A DNA stretch of 6,752 bases. Source: Chlamydiae bacterium RIFCSPHIGHO2_12_FULL_27_8 (GTDB taxonomy: Bacteria; Chlamydiota; Chlamydiia; Chlamydiales; SM23-39). The stretch spans positions 1-6,752 of the forward strand of contig MGLU01000020.1 of NCBI GenBank assembly GCA_001796155.1. The letters run 5' to 3'. The translations under genes and the position numbers were made by a program. Under the pieces are notes generated by a model that did no database searches, had not been told where the DNA came from, and saw only the letters and a program-made list of their open reading frames with translations. Each line of letters begins with the position of its first letter. Within the stretch, counting starts at the first letter, position 1. Of the stretch, positions 6,380 through 6,752 are shown one piece after another.

Positions 6380-6384
6380 ATAAA

Positions 6385-6390
6385 CCTCCT
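6385..6390 (-). promoter_or_regulatory. Strong Shine-Dalgarno of the SPFH gene
   Basis: AGGAGG on the - strand, five bases before the ATG at 6379. It is the only perfect anti-16S complement in the window and it fixes the start of the SPFH protein. Confidence 0.9.
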
Positions 6391-6413
6391 AAAGGTTGAA
6401 AAAATCAATAATA

Positions 6414-6419
6414 ATTATA
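6414..6419 (-). promoter_or_regulatory. Candidate -10 box of the SPFH gene
   Basis: A perfect TATAAT on the - strand, 34 nt upstream of the ATG. This would give a leader of about 25-30 nt that includes the AGGAGG. The -35 position 17 nt upstream is only a T-run, so the promoter is plausible but not proven. Confidence 0.4.
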
Positions 6420-6548
6420 AACCAAATAGCTAAATTAAAAAAATTAAAAACGCTTTTGATGAAAATAAATTTTAAAAATATTGAAAAAAATCAGACTTTA
6501 TATTTTTTTTCTTAAAATCTTATCTTAAGAACCTTATGACTAAATTAA

Positions 6549-6572
6549 AACCCTGAACATAACCCAGAACAT
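6549..6572. repeat. 12-bp tandem direct repeat
   Basis: AACCCTGAACAT (6549-6560) is followed directly by AACCCAGAACAT (6561-6572), with 11 of 12 positions matching. The first copy contributes to the 3' arm of the hairpin and the second lies in its loop. This is relatively G+C-rich sequence in an otherwise A/T gap. Confidence 0.7.
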
Positions 6573-6583
6573 ATTTTTGTCAA
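6556..6583 (-). promoter_or_regulatory. Possible promoter with consensus -35
   Basis: The - strand has TTGACA (6583-6578), 16 nt, then TATGTT (6561-6556), which matches the -10 consensus at four of six positions. It would start transcription about 170 nt upstream of the SPFH gene. It overlaps the terminator loop and 3' arm, so it may be coincidental or part of a tandem promoter arrangement. Confidence 0.25.
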
Positions 6584-6624
6584 TTACTTCAGGGCTTTAT
6601 TAAAAATATTTTTTTATTATTTAT

Positions 6625-6752
6625 CTAAAACTCTAAGTTTAGCCAATAACGGGTATGACGCAATTCGCCTGTTTTTGTTAAAGCACCTTTGTTTATTACT
6701 AAAAAAGATTCACTTTTAATTGAATCATTGAACCATTTAATAAATCTCTTCA
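6625..6752 (-). CDS. C-terminus of an unidentified protein (5' end outside window)
   Basis: An open - strand frame enters from the right edge and stops with TAG at 6627-6625, giving 41 complete codons. The first codon is cut as NTG, so it could be an internal residue or a start. The fragment ends RHTRYWLNLEF. A terminal Phe preceded by alternating aromatic and hydrophobic residues resembles the final strand of an outer-membrane beta-barrel. The preceding SFLVINKGAL segment could be the paired strand. This is inference from a short tail and I do not recognise the family. It does not look like the OB-fold end of an NfeD protein. A hairpin terminator candidate follows the stop. Confidence 0.6.
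   Translation of the reverse strand, partial: KRFIKWFNDSIKSESFLVINKGALTKTGELRHTRYWLNLEF

Larger units (their letters stand above)
6546..6599 (-). terminator. Hairpin terminator candidate after the rightmost gene
   Basis: On the - strand, TAAAGCCCTGAA (6599-6588) pairs with TTCAGGGTTTTA (6557-6546): 12 bp with one G-U, containing the strongest G+C core in this gap. The loop is 30 nt, and a T-rich stretch follows. It starts 25 nt beyond the stop of the rightmost gene. The large loop is atypical for an intrinsic terminator. The stem also forms on the + strand, where it is followed by T-rich sequence. Confidence 0.4.
6380..6624. other. Intergenic region upstream of the SPFH gene
   Basis: This 245-nt AT-rich gap has no supportable gene. 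It contains the SPFH ribosome binding site and -10 box, a 7-bp-arm inverted repeat TTCTTAA/TTAAGAA (6509-6515 and 6525-6531), a longer hairpin (6546-6599), a 12-bp tandem repeat and a TTGACA hexamer. Confidence 0.8.

Noticed and set aside
6144..6383. + strand open frame of 79 codons
   Set aside because: Antisense to the N-terminal half of the SPFH gene, and no family is recognised.
6549..6572. Start of a CRISPR array
   Set aside because: Only two 12-bp copies directly abutting, with no spacers.

Overview
This window comes from a very AT-rich bacterial genome, roughly a quarter to 30% G+C by eye. It uses the standard bacterial code: TGA is a stop in several genes. A signal peptidase II and a possible outer-membrane beta-barrel C-terminus suggest a Gram-negative-type cell. 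The lineage is not certain. The order nrdR-dksA-lspA, and a DksA with a degenerate zinc finger, recall the chlamydial arrangement as I remember it. Other AT-rich, host-associated groups (Dependentiae, Elusimicrobia/Endomicrobia) cannot be excluded from sequence alone.

Layout, left to right. (1) Positions 1-411, + strand: the C-terminal part of aspartate-semialdehyde dehydrogenase, convergent with and overlapping the next gene by 18 nt. (2) Positions 394-5225, - strand: a compact seven-gene block transcribed right to left: nrdR, dksA-like, lspA, cinA, a class I SAM methyltransferase, a SpoU/TrmH RNA methyltransferase and an RluA-type pseudouridine synthase. Its members overlap or sit one base apart, so it reads as one operon with translational coupling. 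(3) Positions 5226-5398: a 173-nt AT-rich gap with the likely nrdR promoter, a hairpin, and a probable terminator for the gene to its right. (4) Positions 5399-6379, - strand: a stomatin/SPFH membrane protein with a strong ribosome binding site and an 11-residue tandem duplication near its C-terminus. (5) Positions 6380-6624: a 245-nt gap with a perfect TATAAT box, a hairpin terminator and a small 12-bp tandem repeat. (6) Positions 6625-6752, - strand: the last 41 or 42 codons of an unidentified protein.

The seven-gene block combines housekeeping regulators (control of ribonucleotide reductase, an RNA-polymerase-binding factor), lipoprotein maturation, a nucleotide-repair/NAD-salvage type protein and two or three RNA-modification enzymes. 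The gene content is conventional. I see no defence system, mobile element, CRISPR array, tRNA or rRNA, and I did not find a convincing previously undescribed system. The points most worth a second look are the DksA that lacks three of four zinc ligands, the fresh 33-bp duplication in the SPFH gene, and the structured intergenic region upstream of that gene.
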